Assembly (NCBI GenBank): GCA_947381945.1
Contig: CANCXM010000006.1
Coordinates: 61,331 to 125,330 of the forward strand
DNA: 64,000 bases
DNA from: an uncultured Muribaculaceae bacterium
Lineage (GTDB): Bacteria > Bacteroidota > Bacteroidia > Bacteroidales > Muribaculaceae
Reading direction: 5' to 3'
Part shown: positions 1 to 9,529 of the stretch, one piece after another
How the letters are laid out: each line of letters starts with the position of its first letter
Position numbering within the stretch: the stretch's first letter is position 1
Program-made: the position numbers and the translations under genes
The notes under the pieces: generated by a model
What the model saw: the letters and a program-made list of their open reading frames with translations, nothing else
Told to the model about the DNA's origin: nothing
The model's database searches: none

Positions 1-284
1 ATCGTAACGATGGATTCATAGCCCGGTTTCAAATTGATGTAGCTTTCAAGTGACAGCGCAACTTCACCCTCACGTCCAATCCAAAACGTGATTTCCTTAT
101 CGTCAGAGCGCACATATCCTCGGACAATTCCCGATTTTATCAGATAGATGTATGGCTCAACGTGTCCGCTCCTTATAAACTCGATATTCTTATCGATAGT
201 CACTTCCTCGACTTCCGCAGCAAGCATTGTAAATGATTCCTTCGGAAGAGTGTAGATATTGTTTATGATTGCCTCTAATTCCAT
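1..284 (-). CDS. Crp/Fnr-family transcriptional regulator (N-terminal part, cut by window edge)
   Basis: Reading the minus strand from the ATG at 284 gives an open frame of 94 codons that runs off the left edge. It starts MELEAIINNIYTLPKESF and contains the stretch FIRSGHVEPYIYLIKSGIVR followed by ITFWIGREGEVALSLESYIN, the pattern of the cyclic-nucleotide-binding beta-barrel of Crp/Fnr regulators. The DNA-binding helix-turn-helix would lie outside the window. A TAATTTTG -7 box on the minus strand (290-297) sits so close to the ATG that the transcript would be nearly leaderless. The gene is divergent from the SMR exporter at 387, so it may regulate that gene; this is inference. Effector unknown. 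Confidence 0.8.
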   Translation of the reverse strand, partial: MELEAIINNIYTLPKESFTMLAAEVEEVTIDKNIEFIRSGHVEPYIYLIKSGIVRGYVRSDDKEITFWIGREGEVALSLESYINLKPGYESIVT

Positions 285-386
285 GTCGGCAAAATTAATA
301 AATTATCAAATGATAAGGAAACGGAGTGATATAATCGCTAACTTCGCAGCCTGAAAACAGATAAAAACATAATAAGCATATAAAAT

Positions 387-707
387 ATGAACTGGATTAT
401 TCTGATTTTAGCCGGACTGATGGAAGTGGCTTTCACATTCTGCCTCGGCAAGACAAAGGAGAGTACCGGAACAGAATCCTACTGGTGGTGGGGTGGTTTC
501 ATTGCAGCCTTGACACTCAGCATGTATCTGATGGCCCGGGCATCACGGACAATTCCGCTTGGGACAGTATATCCCGTCTGGACGGGAATAGGTGCGGTCG
601 GGGCAGTCATTGTCGGCATACTTTTCTTCAATGAACCCGCCACCTTCCGCCGGATTTTTTTCATCACCACACTCATTGTTTCAATCATAGGATTAAAGAT
701 GAGTTGA
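387..707 (+). CDS. sugE: Small multidrug resistance (SMR) family exporter, SugE/Gdx-like
   Basis: This 106-residue protein has the length and four hydrophobic helices of an SMR transporter, which works as an antiparallel dimer in the inner membrane exchanging protons for cations. The membrane-embedded glutamate needed for coupling is present at position 13 in AGLMEV. The segment GTVYPVWTGIGAVGAVIVGI is typical of the SugE/Gdx branch, whose characterised members export guanidinium, rather than the EmrE drug-export branch. Substrate is inferred from family only. It lies between a divergent Crp/Fnr regulator and a NimA-like flavoprotein gene 43 bases downstream, which suggests a small stress or detoxification group. 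Confidence 0.85.
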   Translation: MNWIILILAGLMEVAFTFCLGKTKESTGTESYWWWGGFIAALTLSMYLMARASRTIPLGTVYPVWTGIGAVGAVIVGILFFNEPATFRRIFFITTLIVSIIGLKMS

Positions 708-750
708 GATTTTAGCTACCATTGCTTAAAACCAAGAATAAGTAAAAGAT

Positions 751-1242
751 ATGAAAGATAAGATGAGACGGTTCAAACAACTTCTGCCTGACAGCGAAAC
801 AAAAGCGATTCTCATCACAGCGACCAACGGTATTCTCTCGCTCACAGGCCCCGACGGTACGCCATACGGTGTGCCTCTGAGTTTCGTCTACGATGGTGGC
901 AGTGCTATCTATTTCCACTCTGCCCGCAACGGCTACAAGATGGAGTGTATAGCGGCTGATAGCCGATGCTCATTCTGTGTCGTAGGGCAAGACATGATTG
1001 TTGCGGATGAATTCACATCCTACTTCCGAAGTGTAATTGCAGAGGGGTGCATCAATGTTGTCACTGAAGAATCAGAAATCAGAAAAGGTCTGGACCTGTT
1101 GTGTGAGAAATACTCACCCGACATTGATTCCACGGATGAAATTAAGAAATGTATCAATCATGTAGCTGTCCTCCGGCTCGACATAATCCGTATGACAGGC
1201 AAGGAAGCCATTGAACTTGTCAGAATGCGGGAAAAGAAATAG
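751..1242 (+). CDS. Pyridoxamine 5'-phosphate oxidase-fold flavoprotein (NimA-like)
   Basis: The 163-residue product has the FMN-binding split-barrel pattern: GTPYGVPLSFVYDGGSAIYF, then HSARNGYKMECIAADSRCSF, as in the 5-nitroimidazole reductase-like (NimA) branch of the PNPOx superfamily. These proteins bind FMN or heme in the cytoplasm and act as small reductases; the real substrate cannot be told from sequence. An alternative start is the methionine at residue 5. The gene follows the SMR exporter on the same strand and is separated from convergent sprA by a short perfect hairpin. No resistance phenotype should be assumed from the Nim resemblance. Confidence 0.8.
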   Translation: MKDKMRRFKQLLPDSETKAILITATNGILSLTGPDGTPYGVPLSFVYDGGSAIYFHSARNGYKMECIAADSRCSFCVVGQDMIVADEFTSYFRSVIAEGCINVVTEESEIRKGLDLLCEKYSPDIDSTDEIKKCINHVAVLRLDIIRMTGKEAIELVRMREKK

Positions 1243-1243
1243 G

Positions 1244-1267
1244 ATTAGGGATACTTCTATCCCTAAT
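1244..1267. terminator. Bidirectional hairpin between convergent genes
   Basis: ATTAGGGATA (1244-1253) and TATCCCTAAT (1258-1267) form a perfect 10-bp inverted repeat around a CTTC tetraloop. It starts two bases after the stop of the plus-strand flavoprotein gene and overlaps the stop codon of minus-strand sprA by one base, so it can serve both transcripts. There is no strong T-run on either side. Confidence 0.65.
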
Positions 1268-4200
1268 TATCTGGCAAGCGAGAGATTGATATTGAATCCG
1301 AATGAACTGTTGGTAGTCGGATAGGATGTCGAGGAGACAATGGGAGTGTTGACCTGATGGTCGAAGTACGCACCAAGAGTAAGACGGCGTGACATGACGT
1401 AGGATGCGGTGAAATTCAGAGTCAGCGAACGTGTACCGGAGGTTGCCTGAGTGTAGGCTGTCTCGATGCGGCGGATGAGCGCCTGAGTTTCCGCAAAGTT
1501 GAAGTCGGCATTAAGGGTAAGGTCGTTTGAGATTCCACGGCCAGAACCTTTCATCTTTAGCACTGTGTTGAAGCCGATGATTTTGTAACCGAGGCCAAAG
1601 GTCATACCGCGCTGATTTGCCTCCACAATCTGTCCGGCAGATGTATTCAGCGTCAGTGTGCGCGAATCGCGGTATTCGGCAGAAAGTGTGAGGTCATTTT
1701 TCAGTGTCACAGCAGCACCGATAAGCGGTGCGAATTTCTCGGTTATGGCTACTGACGAAATATTGTAGGGAGATGTCGGAATGGGATTGCCGGTAAGTTC
1801 ATCAACAGTAAAACCAAGGTCTCCGCCGTTGTTGGCACTCATCCAATTCAGATATGACGAATAGGACCCCACGGAGTAGGTACACTGATAGGCATGGCTG
1901 AGTGTGAATGCCTTGAAAATATTGCGGAGATTGCCGATGTAGAGCAGACCGTCGTAAGTCACTCGCCAGTTCGGAAGTGCGTTGGCAAATGACGGGAACG
2001 GAGTCAGATATTGCTTCTTTGCATCGGTTCCGGTGTAAGCCGCAAGGAAGGCCGGAATCAGAATGTCGGAACTTGTCGGGCTGACATCCCCGACCTCCGG
2101 GTTGAATGGATTTCCGGCATTGACATTGCCCTCCATGAAACCACCCATCGGGTAGTTCAAACCGGCATATTCCCCACGGACACGTTCGGTAATCACGGGT
2201 ATATTCGCGAGGAACTGATTGAAAGCCTCGGACTCATAACCATTATCAGCCTTGAAATGCTTCAGGGCACTCTTCAAAGCCACATGGGTCTTCGTATATG
2301 AACCGGCAAGTGATGTCGGCATGTTGTCATACATGAATTGAGTCGAACGGGTGCGGTTGTCAGTGCGGTTGGTTGTAAGCATGATTTTCAGTCCGCGTAT
2401 AGGTTCAAGTGTCAATTCTATGTTCAGTTCATTAGTGCGCGAGAATATCGCTGGCGAAGTCTGCCCGTCGTCCGTGATGAGCCATCCGCGACGAAGAGCC
2501 TTGTTGATATAGTCCTCCCCTGCGAAGCCGAAGGCAAAGTCAAGACCTGGCGACATCGGACCATAGCTGCGAGACTGACCGAACACATTGCCTATGTCGG
2601 GACGGAAGAGCGGAAGCGAAAGCGATTGGGTGGAGCGGAAACGCACTGAAGCAGAACGCGGCGACATGAGCAGACGTGTGCCGTACTCGCCGATTTCCTT
2701 CCAGAGCGATTTATCCTCCTTCAAGATTTCTTCAACGGTAAATTTGATATTCTCCTCACCACGGTTAAGGATAGTGATGTTGTTGACATCGACAACCTTG
2801 TGGGTCACGCGGAACGGTTTGCCATCAACGGTGGTAGCCGTGACCTTCACCTTTGCATTGCGGAGATTGTGACGGATGTTGAGTGTGGTATCGGGGCGCA
2901 GTGTATATGTGCGCTCAAACTTCTTAGGCTTCTTTGCCTTGGCGGTTGTACGGCGCGCCTGGAAACGCTGATTGACTTTCTTCGTGTAGCTCCACTTGTT
3001 GTAGAGAGTCTCGAAATTGATGCGCCCGTCCATATTCCATGACGATTGGTTGGCGATAGAATTTCCGGTCTCAACGCCATCAACTTCCGCGCCTCTGTCC
3101 CAACGGTAGGTTGAATTATAAGAGGTATTACCCGTGAGCCAGTCAAGGACGGGAATACGGCTGAATGGCGCACGGTAGGTCACCACGAAGCTCTGGTTGT
3201 AGCTCCACGGAGTGCCGAGGCGGAAAATGCTCTGCATGACTGTGTCCTTCCATTCCTTATACTTGTCGGGGAAGAGCTTGCGGTTAACCGCACCGATAGG
3301 CTCGTCAATGCGGGCAGAGGTATTGCTGTTGAAGTTGACCGAAAGTGATTTCGTGAGGTTCCAGCTTAGGGCAAGCTGACGGTCCCAGATAAAATTCTTG
3401 CTCACTGACACGGGAAGCTGGAAGTCAACGTCGGTCTCCGAGCGGGTCTGAAGCTCATAGTAGTAACGCGACATTGTCGTGAGGAAGGATATATTTGTCG
3501 GGAGATAATTAAATTCCCATTCCTTCAGGAATTTCGCATGTTTCGATTTGCTCTTGATGAAACTGAACGGACGGAGACCCTTGACGTAGGGAGTGTAGGA
3601 ATACTGGAATGAGCCACGATAGTCGTTGGTATTCTCATATTCAGTGGTCGGGTCTGTCTTTGACTGTTTGTTGAACGAGAAGTTAAACGTGAAGTTAGCG
3701 GGATCCCACGGCATGGGATTCTTGGATTTAACATCAAATTTAAGTCCGGAAATAGAGAAACTCTTGACGGTGTTGTTCTCGACAGCAAAAGCACGGATTG
3801 AATCCTTCTGTGCCTCAGTCGTGCAGGCATCCAGCGCATCTTTCAACTTTACGTCCTGATCGAGAGGATTGTATTTCGGTGTGATGCGCTCCTTCGATAC
3901 CGAATAATAAATAGGCGCGCGAAGCTTGACCTTTTCCGGAAGGAAACGACCGGCATCGACCTGCATGGCAAAGTTATACTGCTCATAGTCGTCCATACGA
4001 CGGGCGTTGAGCGATTGGTCAACAGAACCGAAACCGGCAGTCTCGATATGAGCACCGACATTGAGCGTGGCGATGTCGGAAACACCTATATTCATATTAG
4101 CTTTGGCAGCCCAACCGCCTTCGCTTTCGAAATCCGTCACCTTAAGTTCATTGAGCCATACAATGGCATCCTTGGTAGTAGATGCGTTGTTGCGCACACC

Positions 4201-7200
4201 GACGAGCATCACCCTGATGTCGCTGAGCGACGGATTGCCCATGACGGCCATGCGGTTGCGCTCGTTTTCAGGATCGCGACCGGTGTAGAGAGTACCGAAT
4301 CCGACACCGGGCTGCTGCTCATTTTTAGCACGGTTGCGATCTTTCTTCAAATTGACAAGGTTCTGAAGCTCGAAATCCATATAGTTGCTGCGCGGCCACA
4401 CGATGTTGCGGTCAGCTCCATCCTCGGCATATTTACCTGCCGGGGTCAGTTCAAGCGGAATTTCATATTCATAGAAGTTGCTGCGCACATCAGATCCGAG
4501 GCGGATGAACACCGACACCTCACCCGAACGGAGATTTGTCATGTCGTCAATAAGCTTTTCAGCATGAACCCACATCTGCATACGCTTGTAGTTGCGCAAG
4601 TCGAGCTGAGTGTTGCGGTAGACACCACGACCGTCGCCGGGCTGAAGGTCTGTTACCTTCAACGACATTGACTGCTCGTTGAGCTGCACAATCTGCTGCT
4701 GACCGGGGTCTGTGATTCGGGTGACACCGGGAGGAAGAACATAGTTGACCGGCTCACGTTTGGAGTTCTCTTCAATATTCACAACTGACACGTCGAGCTG
4801 ACCCTCGGCGGGAGCATCGCCACGGGTATTGAGATTGAACAGATAGGGACGCCAATCGCCCTTGACAAGTTCGAACGTTGCAAAACGCAGGTGAGTAGGC
4901 GCCTTGAAGCCGGTCATGAATAATCGGGCAAAACGGATGGTGGAGAAGTCGGTGATATTGCCGACGACCTTCTCGTAGTCATTCAAAGGTATCTTGAACT
5001 GATACCACACCATCTCCTGCTGCGAACCGTCGCTGTTGGGGACGAGGGTCACCTGCTTGTCGGTGATATAGTTCTTTCCTACCACGAGGTCTTCCGGACG
5101 TATCGAGACCTTGTATTGGAAATAACGCTCATATTCATTGAGGGTATTGTCCTGGTTTATATCCTCGACATCGGGGAGAGCGCGCGAGGATTGATAGAGA
5201 GGGTCAGGCGCATCCTCCGGAGAGAGCGAGTTGCCTTCGACACCATTATAGCGCTTGTAGCGTTCGAGCACACCCAGACGCTGCTCATCATAATCATATC
5301 CACGGAAGAAATGATAGTTGTCGCCAGCCGGGTCATTGAATGGAGAGAAAGCGTCGGCCTGCATACGCTCTATTGCAGCCGGTGAAAGTTTCGTGCGGAG
5401 ACGCTCAAGATAATCGGCGTAAGATGAGAAACCGAATTCGTCCTCGTTGATGAGCCCGTCGAGACCCACGTCCTGAGGCAAACGCGAATTCGTATTATTG
5501 TCGAAAGCGTATGTCAAGGAGTTCTGCGTGGAGACGCGACCCCAGTTCGTTGTCTGAAGGAACTGGTCATCACCATCGACAGGAATACCGTTCTCATAAC
5601 TCTTGAGACCATCCTTCAGAATGTCTTCAGATATTTCACCGAAGTTAAGATACAGGTCACCGCCCGAAAGGTTATCGTTTTCGGGGTCAAGGAAAGGAGA
5701 GAGCATCCAGAACTGGACATATTCAATGTTGGAAGCATCGAAATTGGTATTGTCCATCTTACGCATGATGCCACCCCAACGGCGTTCGGGATGCAGGAGG
5801 TTGCCCTGGTCGTCGATGTCTGTAGCATCAAGGTTGTAGGGGCCGCGCTCTGTGGGATAGAACGAGAGATTCAGTGTCTGAATGGTGTTGGACTCTCCGT
5901 AGGTCTGCTGACGGCCGGGGAAAACCTCGTAGGTGTAAATCTCGCGGACGTAAGGATTGTTGAGCTGCTTCTGGTCACTCTTTATATATCCGGGACAGAG
6001 GGAAGAATTGCGGGCAGTGAACATTCGGTCTATGAAATACCAGTTCAGCAACGCACGGTTCTTTCCGTAAGCCACATCGTTGGAAAGCGCAGCTTCGGGG
6101 AAAAGCGCATCGCCCGAAGGATCGTAAGGAGTCGAGGCAAGGAACCAGGAATAAGGCGAGCGGAGATCTATGCCATACTGCGCGGTCTCAAAATCGTCGA
6201 TATACGATGAGCCCTTGTTGCTTCCGCTCTTCTGCTTGTGAGGGATGAGATTGGCAAATTCTGCCTGCAGGCTGAGTGTCGACGGTTGGATGGCATTGAC
6301 TGTCGGAATCTTGTTGAGGAGGTTGGTGAGCCACATGAAGCGGGTGTTGTACTGCATATTGAGGCCCCAAATAGTATTGTTGACAACCTCGTCACCGATA
6401 TTGACCTTCTCCGTTATTGATTTCTCGGAAAAATGCATGACTGTGGCTCCGAGATTGAAATCTTTGTTGAACTGATAGTTAAGGTCAAGTCCGAGAAGTG
6501 TTTTCCGCTGCAACGAATACTGGGATTGATCTTCAAGCGAGACATTGATGCTCTGACCCGAGTCGATGATGCTCTGGTTGGTGATAGTGACAACACCCAT
6601 TGCATAGTCCACGGTATAATCACTGTTCTCCGTCAACACGACGCCTCCTGCAGTAACCACGACCGAACCTCTGGGAACATTGAAAGCATTGAGACGGATT
6701 TGCGAACCGCCCCCTGACGACTGATAACGACCTGTAAGGATAAACTTGTTCTTGTCAGCAAACTGGCGGGCTACAACGAGCGTCGAGTCATAGAGTTCCT
6801 TATAAAGATAAGGTTCGGCGACGGTCGGATTGCCAATCTTGCGTTCAAGATTAGTGCCGAAAGGCTCGACTACCGGGAAAATAATCTTACCCTGATTTGC
6901 AAGCACGGTGTAACCCTCGATAAAGTCAAAGAAACCGTCAGGATTTGAAGCTTCGTTCGAGTCGATGCGGTCAAGGTTCATGACCTGCAGAAGCGGGACA
7001 TTGGAGATGGAGGGAACCGGCAGATAGTTGATTTCCGTACCCGTCGTGTCGCTGAGATACTTGATATTCAAACGGAAATTCTGCTTCTGAATCATCGAGG
7101 CACCGAGTGAATAGACGTTTTTCATCATGAGGTCCCACATCGGCAGCTTCGGAGCCACAGTGGTCGATTTCAGCATTTTCAGATACAGCGACTGGTCTGT

Positions 7201-8664
7201 CGACGTAATATCGGCCGAGAATTCACCCACCTGATAGACCTTGCCGTTATATGTGTATTCATAAGCGACACCGAGAACCTCGTCGGCTGCAAGCGCGCTT
7301 TTGAGTGAGATGTAGCCAAGAGTCGGGTTGAGGGTATATTCCGATGACGAGAGCAGACGCGCAGACTCTACCTTCTCATAATCAATTCCACCTTCAATAC
7401 CGTATGCATTGAGAGGAGAGAGAGCCTGGGTGACAGAGTTGATATTTCGCGCCCCGGGATAGTCCTCCTTAATGACTGAAAGAAGATTGTTTGAAAGATT
7501 CGACGGCTGAGTGTATGCCGGATTTGTCTGCCAGTAGTTGCTGGCTGTATGACTGCTTTCGCCAAGGTCCATGAAAGCAACAAAGTTACGGCTTTGGTCG
7601 AAACGGGAGTTGCGGTTGGTTATCCACACTTCGATGCGCGTAATCTGTATCCCTGACGACACAAACGGAAGCCGCGAGGCAAACGTGTCGTAGTTGTCGC
7701 GGAAATAGTGACCGAGGAAAAAATGGCGGTTGGCATCGTAGTTGTCGGCCTTGATGGAGAAATCCGTGGTCTGCGCGCCACCTTTGGAGCTGACGGATGT
7801 GGTCTGCGAATTCTGCTGTGAGACAAGAGCCGTTGCAGTAAGCTTGCCGAACTGGAGCTTGGTCTTCATGCCAAAAAGAGCCGAGCTGCCGCGTATGAGA
7901 GAAGAACCGGTAGTCATTGAAACATTACCTGCTTCAATCGACTTTACGATGTCGTCCTCCTTCCCTTCGTATGCAAGTTTAAGGTTTTTCGAGTCGAAGT
8001 CAAATGTGGCATCCGTATTGTATGTCATATTGAACTTCATACGGTCACCTACGGAAGCCGCTACCGTGGCCTGTATCTTCTGGTCGAAATCAAAATAGGT
8101 CTTTCTTCGTGAATCGAGCGACAGCGCCGGATTGTCGGTCTTGTTGCTCTTGACACCCATCGAGATATTCACCGAACCCTGTGTCTTCAACTGCACGCCG
8201 CCGGGTCCGAAAATCTTTTCAAGCGGACCGAGGGCAAAATTCATATCGAGGATATTGAACGGTTCCTTGTCTGGCTTCGTCATAGCCTCGGAATTGCGCA
8301 GGTTGAAATACTGCTGCATCTGCTTGCGCGTCTGCCATCGGTTGTATTGTTCCGGAGTGAGATAGAATGGAGTCGTGATGTCGTAGTCACCAAGTTTGGT
8401 GCGGATGACGTAGTAACCCAACTGCGGATCAAACTCGGCAACAGTCGATATGTTTGACGGTGTCGAAAGATCGGCGGCAAGTTCCTGCTGCATCAGGTCC
8501 TCGTAGGTCTGCGGAATCGGACGGCTGACCGGGAAAGGGATTGTGACCGAGTCGGTTTTCCCTCCCGGAGCAGGGGCAGGAATGACAGGTGCGGGAGGAT
8601 TGAAATCGGGTGTGACGCTCTGCGAAAAGGCAAAAAAAGTACCCGTCGCCGTTACGGTGACCAT
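1267..8664 (-). CDS. sprA: SprA/Sov, outer-membrane translocon protein of the type IX secretion system
   Basis: This 2465-residue protein matches SprA of Flavobacterium and Sov of Porphyromonas in length and character. SprA is the giant beta-barrel that forms the T9SS outer-membrane channel. Visible features are an N-terminal proline-rich stretch (PPAPVIPAPAPGG), long runs of alternating beta-strand sequence, and a C-terminal barrel strand ending FGFNINLSLAR. The ATG at 8664 lies inside the apparent signal peptide. Upstream in frame, a stop-free extension to a CTG at 8710-8712 adds LKRRRDIFIYASLFAG, a normal positively charged n-region and hydrophobic core; no ATG, GTG or TTG exists there, so translation may start at a non-standard codon. 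ruvA lies just upstream on the same strand. Other T9SS core genes are not in this window. Confidence 0.93.
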   Translation of the reverse strand: MVTVTATGTFFAFSQSVTPDFNPPAPVIPAPAPGGKTDSVTIPFPVSRPIPQTYEDLMQQELAADLSTPSNISTVAEFDPQLGYYVIRTKLGDYDITTPFYLTPEQYNRWQTRKQMQQYFNLRNSEAMTKPDKEPFNILDMNFALGPLEKIFGPGGVQLKTQGSVNISMGVKSNKTDNPALSLDSRRKTYFDFDQKIQATVAASVGDRMKFNMTYNTDATFDFDSKNLKLAYEGKEDDIVKSIEAGNVSMTTGSSLIRGSSALFGMKTKLQFGKLTATALVSQQNSQTTSVSSKGGAQTTDFSIKADNYDANRHFFLGHYFRDNYDTFASRLPFVSSGIQITRIEVWITNRNSRFDQSRNFVAFMDLGESSHTASNYWQTNPAYTQPSNLSNNLLSVIKEDYPGARNINSVTQALSPLNAYGIEGGIDYEKVESARLLSSSEYTLNPTLGYISLKSALAADEVLGVAYEYTYNGKVYQVGEFSADITSTDQSLYLKMLKSTTVAPKLPMWDLMMKNVYSLGASMIQKQNFRLNIKYLSDTTGTEINYLPVPSISNVPLLQVMNLDRIDSNEASNPDGFFDFIEGYTVLANQGKIIFPVVEPFGTNLERKIGNPTVAEPYLYKELYDSTLVVARQFADKNKFILTGRYQSSGGGSQIRLNAFNVPRGSVVVTAGGVVLTENSDYTVDYAMGVVTITNQSIIDSGQSINVSLEDQSQYSLQRKTLLGLDLNYQFNKDFNLGATVMHFSEKSITEKVNIGDEVVNNTIWGLNMQYNTRFMWLTNLLNKIPTVNAIQPSTLSLQAEFANLIPHKQKSGSNKGSSYIDDFETAQYGIDLRSPYSWFLASTPYDPSGDALFPEAALSNDVAYGKNRALLNWYFIDRMFTARNSSLCPGYIKSDQKQLNNPYVREIYTYEVFPGRQQTYGESNTIQTLNLSFYPTERGPYNLDATDIDDQGNLLHPERRWGGIMRKMDNTNFDASNIEYVQFWMLSPFLDPENDNLSGGDLYLNFGEISEDILKDGLKSYENGIPVDGDDQFLQTTNWGRVSTQNSLTYAFDNNTNSRLPQDVGLDGLINEDEFGFSSYADYLERLRTKLSPAAIERMQADAFSPFNDPAGDNYHFFRGYDYDEQRLGVLERYKRYNGVEGNSLSPEDAPDPLYQSSRALPDVEDINQDNTLNEYERYFQYKVSIRPEDLVVGKNYITDKQVTLVPNSDGSQQEMVWYQFKIPLNDYEKVVGNITDFSTIRFARLFMTGFKAPTHLRFATFELVKGDWRPYLFNLNTRGDAPAEGQLDVSVVNIEENSKREPVNYVLPPGVTRITDPGQQQIVQLNEQSMSLKVTDLQPGDGRGVYRNTQLDLRNYKRMQMWVHAEKLIDDMTNLRSGEVSVFIRLGSDVRSNFYEYEIPLELTPAGKYAEDGADRNIVWPRSNYMDFELQNLVNLKKDRNRAKNEQQPGVGFGTLYTGRDPENERNRMAVMGNPSLSDIRVMLVGVRNNASTTKDAIVWLNELKVTDFESEGGWAAKANMNIGVSDIATLNVGAHIETAGFGSVDQSLNARRMDDYEQYNFAMQVDAGRFLPEKVKLRAPIYYSVSKERITPKYNPLDQDVKLKDALDACTTEAQKDSIRAFAVENNTVKSFSISGLKFDVKSKNPMPWDPANFTFNFSFNKQSKTDPTTEYENTNDYRGSFQYSYTPYVKGLRPFSFIKSKSKHAKFLKEWEFNYLPTNISFLTTMSRYYYELQTRSETDVDFQLPVSVSKNFIWDRQLALSWNLTKSLSVNFNSNTSARIDEPIGAVNRKLFPDKYKEWKDTVMQSIFRLGTPWSYNQSFVVTYRAPFSRIPVLDWLTGNTSYNSTYRWDRGAEVDGVETGNSIANQSSWNMDGRINFETLYNKWSYTKKVNQRFQARRTTAKAKKPKKFERTYTLRPDTTLNIRHNLRNAKVKVTATTVDGKPFRVTHKVVDVNNITILNRGEENIKFTVEEILKEDKSLWKEIGEYGTRLLMSPRSASVRFRSTQSLSLPLFRPDIGNVFGQSRSYGPMSPGLDFAFGFAGEDYINKALRRGWLITDDGQTSPAIFSRTNELNIELTLEPIRGLKIMLTTNRTDNRTRSTQFMYDNMPTSLAGSYTKTHVALKSALKHFKADNGYESEAFNQFLANIPVITERVRGEYAGLNYPMGGFMEGNVNAGNPFNPEVGDVSPTSSDILIPAFLAAYTGTDAKKQYLTPFPSFANALPNWRVTYDGLLYIGNLRNIFKAFTLSHAYQCTYSVGSYSSYLNWMSANNGGDLGFTVDELTGNPIPTSPYNISSVAITEKFAPLIGAAVTLKNDLTLSAEYRDSRTLTLNTSAGQIVEANQRGMTFGLGYKIIGFNTVLKMKGSGRGISNDLTLNADFNFAETQALIRRIETAYTQATSGTRSLTLNFTASYVMSRRLTLGAYFDHQVNTPIVSSTSYPTTNSSFGFNINLSLAR

Positions 8665-8815
8665 ACCGGCGAAGAGTGAAGCGTAAATGAATATGTCGCG
8701 CCGTCTTTTCAGGGCTGTTTAAAGCTAAAACAATGATGAACTATCCATGGGAGAAAACCGGGCGGCAACTCCCCTATCAATCCATAAGTCCGGCCACAGC
8801 CCATTCGGAGAGGGC

Positions 8816-9409
8816 CTACATCATGCTCAGCGCTTTCTTTATGGCGGTCTCGACCTTGATGGCCGGATCGGCATCGAAAATTCTCTTCAACACCTTCTGC
8901 GACTGCTGGCGTACGAAACCAAGCGCGGTGAGGGCTGCAAGAGCTTCTTCGTAGACCTCGCTGTAGGAGCTTGATGCGTCGGACTGTAAAGATAACGTTG
9001 CATCAGTCGGTTTTATTTTATCCTTGAGGTCAACTATTATGCGCTGGGCCGTTTTCACCCCGATTCCCTTGACGTTCTTCAGCCTTGAATGGTCACCGGA
9101 AGTAATCACTGCTTGCAGGTCAGTGACAGGAATTGACGACAGGATAAGCAACGCCGTCCCCGGGCCTACGCCCGACACACCTATCAGCAGACGGAACATC
9201 TCACGCTCTTCCGCTTTGATAAAGCCGTAGAGAAGATGCGCATCCTCACGTATCACCTCATGGAGAAGCACTTTGAGTTCTCCCGACGAGCGCTGGATTT
9301 CCTCGAACGAGGCAAGGGAAATGTTGACAAGATAACCGATCGAGTTGACCTCAATCACGGCATAAGTCGGAGTTAGCTCAGTGGCTATACCTTTTATATA
9401 TTCAAGCAT
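8816..9409 (-). CDS. ruvA: Holliday junction branch migration protein RuvA
   Basis: The 197-residue product is of normal RuvA length and begins MLEYIKGIATELTPTYAVIE, the N-terminal OB domain. The helix-hairpin-helix region reads LIGVSGVGPGTALLILS and NVKGIGVKTAQRIIVDLKDK, which binds the junction. The C-terminal domain (EEALAALTALGFVRQQSQKV) contacts the RuvB motor. RuvA tetramers hold the four-way junction during recombination repair. It is read on the minus strand ahead of sprA, with 150 bases between them, and is divergent from the pseudouridine synthase gene. A minus-strand -7 box TAAATTTG lies at 9453-9460. Confidence 0.97.
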   Translation of the reverse strand: MLEYIKGIATELTPTYAVIEVNSIGYLVNISLASFEEIQRSSGELKVLLHEVIREDAHLLYGFIKAEEREMFRLLIGVSGVGPGTALLILSSIPVTDLQAVITSGDHSRLKNVKGIGVKTAQRIIVDLKDKIKPTDATLSLQSDASSSYSEVYEEALAALTALGFVRQQSQKVLKRIFDADPAIKVETAIKKALSMM

Positions 9410-9452
9410 CCGGAATAGTTGTATTGACTGGATTATGTTTCTTTAGATTTCA

Positions 9453-9500
9453 CAAATTTACTCTATTATTTCCAATTTAGACCAAAAACAGCTAATTTTG
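9453..9500. promoter_or_regulatory. Divergent promoter region of ruvA and the rluA-like gene
   Basis: On the minus strand, 9453-9460 reads TAAATTTG, matching the Bacteroidetes -7 element TAnnTTTG for ruvA; CAAA at 9483-9486 could be its -33 element with a 22-base spacer. On the plus strand, 9493-9500 reads TAATTTTG, a -7 element for the pseudouridine synthase. Because the plus-strand -7 box ends at 9500, a GTG start at 9500 would lie inside the promoter; the ATG at 9530 is therefore the better start. Confidence 0.6.
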
Positions 9501-9529
9501 TGTCTATAATCAGGAATAAAAATTTTGTC

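Noticed and set aside
751..1242. nim nitroimidazole-resistance gene
   Set aside because: It shares the fold with NimA but the similarity visible is only to the broad PNPOx-like superfamily; no insertion sequence drives it.
4015..4671. Long plus-strand open frame (218 codons) inside sprA
   Set aside because: It is antisense to sprA; the composition is that of a reverse-strand shadow, with no promoter and no recognisable domain.
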